64,000 nucleotides of DNA, taken from assembly GCA_029990175.1 (NCBI GenBank), contig JARKIP010000033.1:558001-622000 (forward strand), read 5' to 3'. A model generated the notes under the pieces. The model made no database searches, was not told where the DNA came from, and worked only from the letters and a program-made list of their open reading frames with translations. Positions 62,703-64,000 of the stretch are shown here, one piece after another. A program made the translations under genes and the position numbers. The stretch comes from Petunia secreta (Eukaryota > Streptophyta > Magnoliopsida > Solanales > Solanaceae). Positions within the stretch are counted from its first letter, which is position 1; each line of letters starts with the position of its first letter.

Positions 62703-64000
62703 ATGTCCGACGTTAGTGATAACGTTCCGAAACACATTGTTGATGTGGTAGACAACTACGCAAATGATCTCGCGATCTTGACGGACACCGGAAGGAACCT
62801 ACAAGATATCTGATCTCTGTAGGCAGTGATGGCGAAGATGATCAACCACGCGGAAGCAACTCAAAACTAGACGATTTCCTTGCTGGTCTCTTCAAAACCC
62901 AGGCGGAGTGCGCAGAGTAGAACTCAACTAACTCGGTCAAAAACATGGTTCAAAATTTGGGAACAATCTTCGCTGGTTACTCCCAGATGCTAGTTTCTCA
63001 ATGAGGACCCGCGCCCGTGATCGAGTCACCAGCTTCCGTTCCCAATGGAGACTCAACATGAAGACCATCCCTGGAAATTCTACAATCGGATCGGTAACAC
63101 GCCGGGTTCTCCACCCCTGATTATCGTTGTAGATGAGCAAAAATTCTACAAACACGCGCATAAAGCGAGTGCTGCAGCGATGCACGTATCTAAATACTTC
63201 CGCCTGCCGGATAACCTCAAACGGAACCAGTGATCCGGACGAGCACATCGCTGCTTATTATACAGCCGTTAAGAGTAACGAGATCTCTGAGAAAGAAACT
63301 GAATCTGCTCTACTGAAGAGGTTCGACTCAACCTTAACTAAAAGTTCCCTTGCATTGTACACCCAGCTACCATTGGGATCGATCGAGTAATTCACCCAGA
63401 TGCAGGATCTATTCAAGAAGTCACATTCTGGGGCCCAAAAGTGTGAGAAGCGCATGGAATATATCTTTGAGATTTGGCAATGCAACAATGAGTTGCTGAA
63501 AGACTGCCTGGAGAGATTCCAGAGGGACGCATGGGGCTCCCTCCAGTTCTCGACAATGTTGTTGTGGTAGCTTTCGGCAAGATTCTAAACTCAAGAGGTT
63601 CCCTAGTCACTTGAGAGTTATAATGGAGTCTTACTCAATACCCAGTTAATTCATGGAATGCTCTACACCAGCGATATAATGAGAAACTCTGCGTCGAACC
63701 AGAGTCACCTCTAGAGCCCAATGAGGACGTGAAGAGAAAGCGAGCTGGTAGCCTACCTCTGGAAGATGAAGGTAGCGGAAGAAGAAAAAAAGGAAGGACT
63801 CAGTATTAAGGTGAGTCTAGAAAAGCATCGGAAAAGCAAAACAACTCCCGAGTAACCGGATCAAATGAGATGAATTCAGAGCAATGCAGCTTCAACGACT
63901 TCGGACTACGAGTAAATGCAGTGGAACTAGTCACCAATCACTTTGGTAAACTAGGTTCCAAGGTAGATTGGCCAGCCACCATAAAGAGCACTCCCAGAAA
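62703..64000 (+). pseudogene. gag of a Tat-like element, runs off the window
   Basis: Likely start at 62703 (MSDVSDNVPKHIVDVVDNY). Then, in shifting frames, MVQNLGTIFAGYSQMLVS, YNRIGNTPGSPP, DEQKFYKHAHKASAAAMHVS, KYFRLPDNLKRN, DPDEHIAAYYTAVKSNEI, SALLKRFDSTLTKSSLALY and FTQMQDLFKKS. It matches the gag at 46128-47335 along its length. Many shifts and stops. The zinc-site region would start near the window edge. Confidence 0.85.

Overview
The window is AT-rich nuclear DNA from a flowering plant, most likely a member of the Solanaceae. The reasons are a fragment matching the tobacco-type TS SINE, a tRNA-derived SINE of a kind I know from nightshades, several Stowaway-like elements with the Solanaceae consensus body, and Ty1/copia and Ty3/gypsy retrotransposons whose proteins resemble solanaceous copies. 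The species cannot be named from this sequence. I see no intact gene. Almost everything I can recognise is a decayed transposable element, often nested in or fused to another. The one host-gene trace is a broken AP2/ERF transcription-factor copy near 43 kb. These calls come from reading the sequence, without database searches.

Layout. From 0 to 7.5 kb lie small DNA elements: Stowaway-like MITEs, a SINE with a perfect 15-bp target duplication, a Tourist-like MITE carrying a hAT-like insertion, a TS SINE remnant, and a long-inverted-repeat element with a second element inside it. A whole but decayed copia element on the minus strand (two LTRs) occupies 7.8-13.1 kb. From 14.5 to 17.2 kb there is a Tourist MITE, a striking 66-bp tandem array and another Stowaway-like element. 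From 17.5 to 20.5 kb there are gypsy LTR fragments and an unassigned leader-like region interrupted by a small hAT-like element. From 20.5 to 22.8 kb lies a second copia on the minus strand, cut off by a hAT element (22.8-26.9 kb) with a broken BED/hAT transposase. From 26.9 to 34.1 kb is a gypsy element on the minus strand with LTRs of about 2.6 kb that contain 56-bp repeats. From 34.1 to 39.2 kb there is an LTR fragment and a gypsy element (gag-PR-RT-RH-IN, minus strand). From 39.4 to 42.5 kb is a third copia (plus strand), followed by the ERF pseudogene.

From 44.2 kb to the right edge the window is a mosaic of Ty3/gypsy pieces in both orientations. Most belong to a Tat-like group: an LTR with an antisense ORF, two copies of an internally deleted element lacking the RT core, and four LTR pieces of one family. 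Mixed in are a second copy of the 34-39 kb gypsy family, an LTR rich in GCGATCGC, and an LTR of an Athila-like type. Junctions cut through coding sequence, which shows repeated insertion and illegitimate recombination. The elements carry stops, frameshifts or deletions, so any activity would need proteins from elsewhere.
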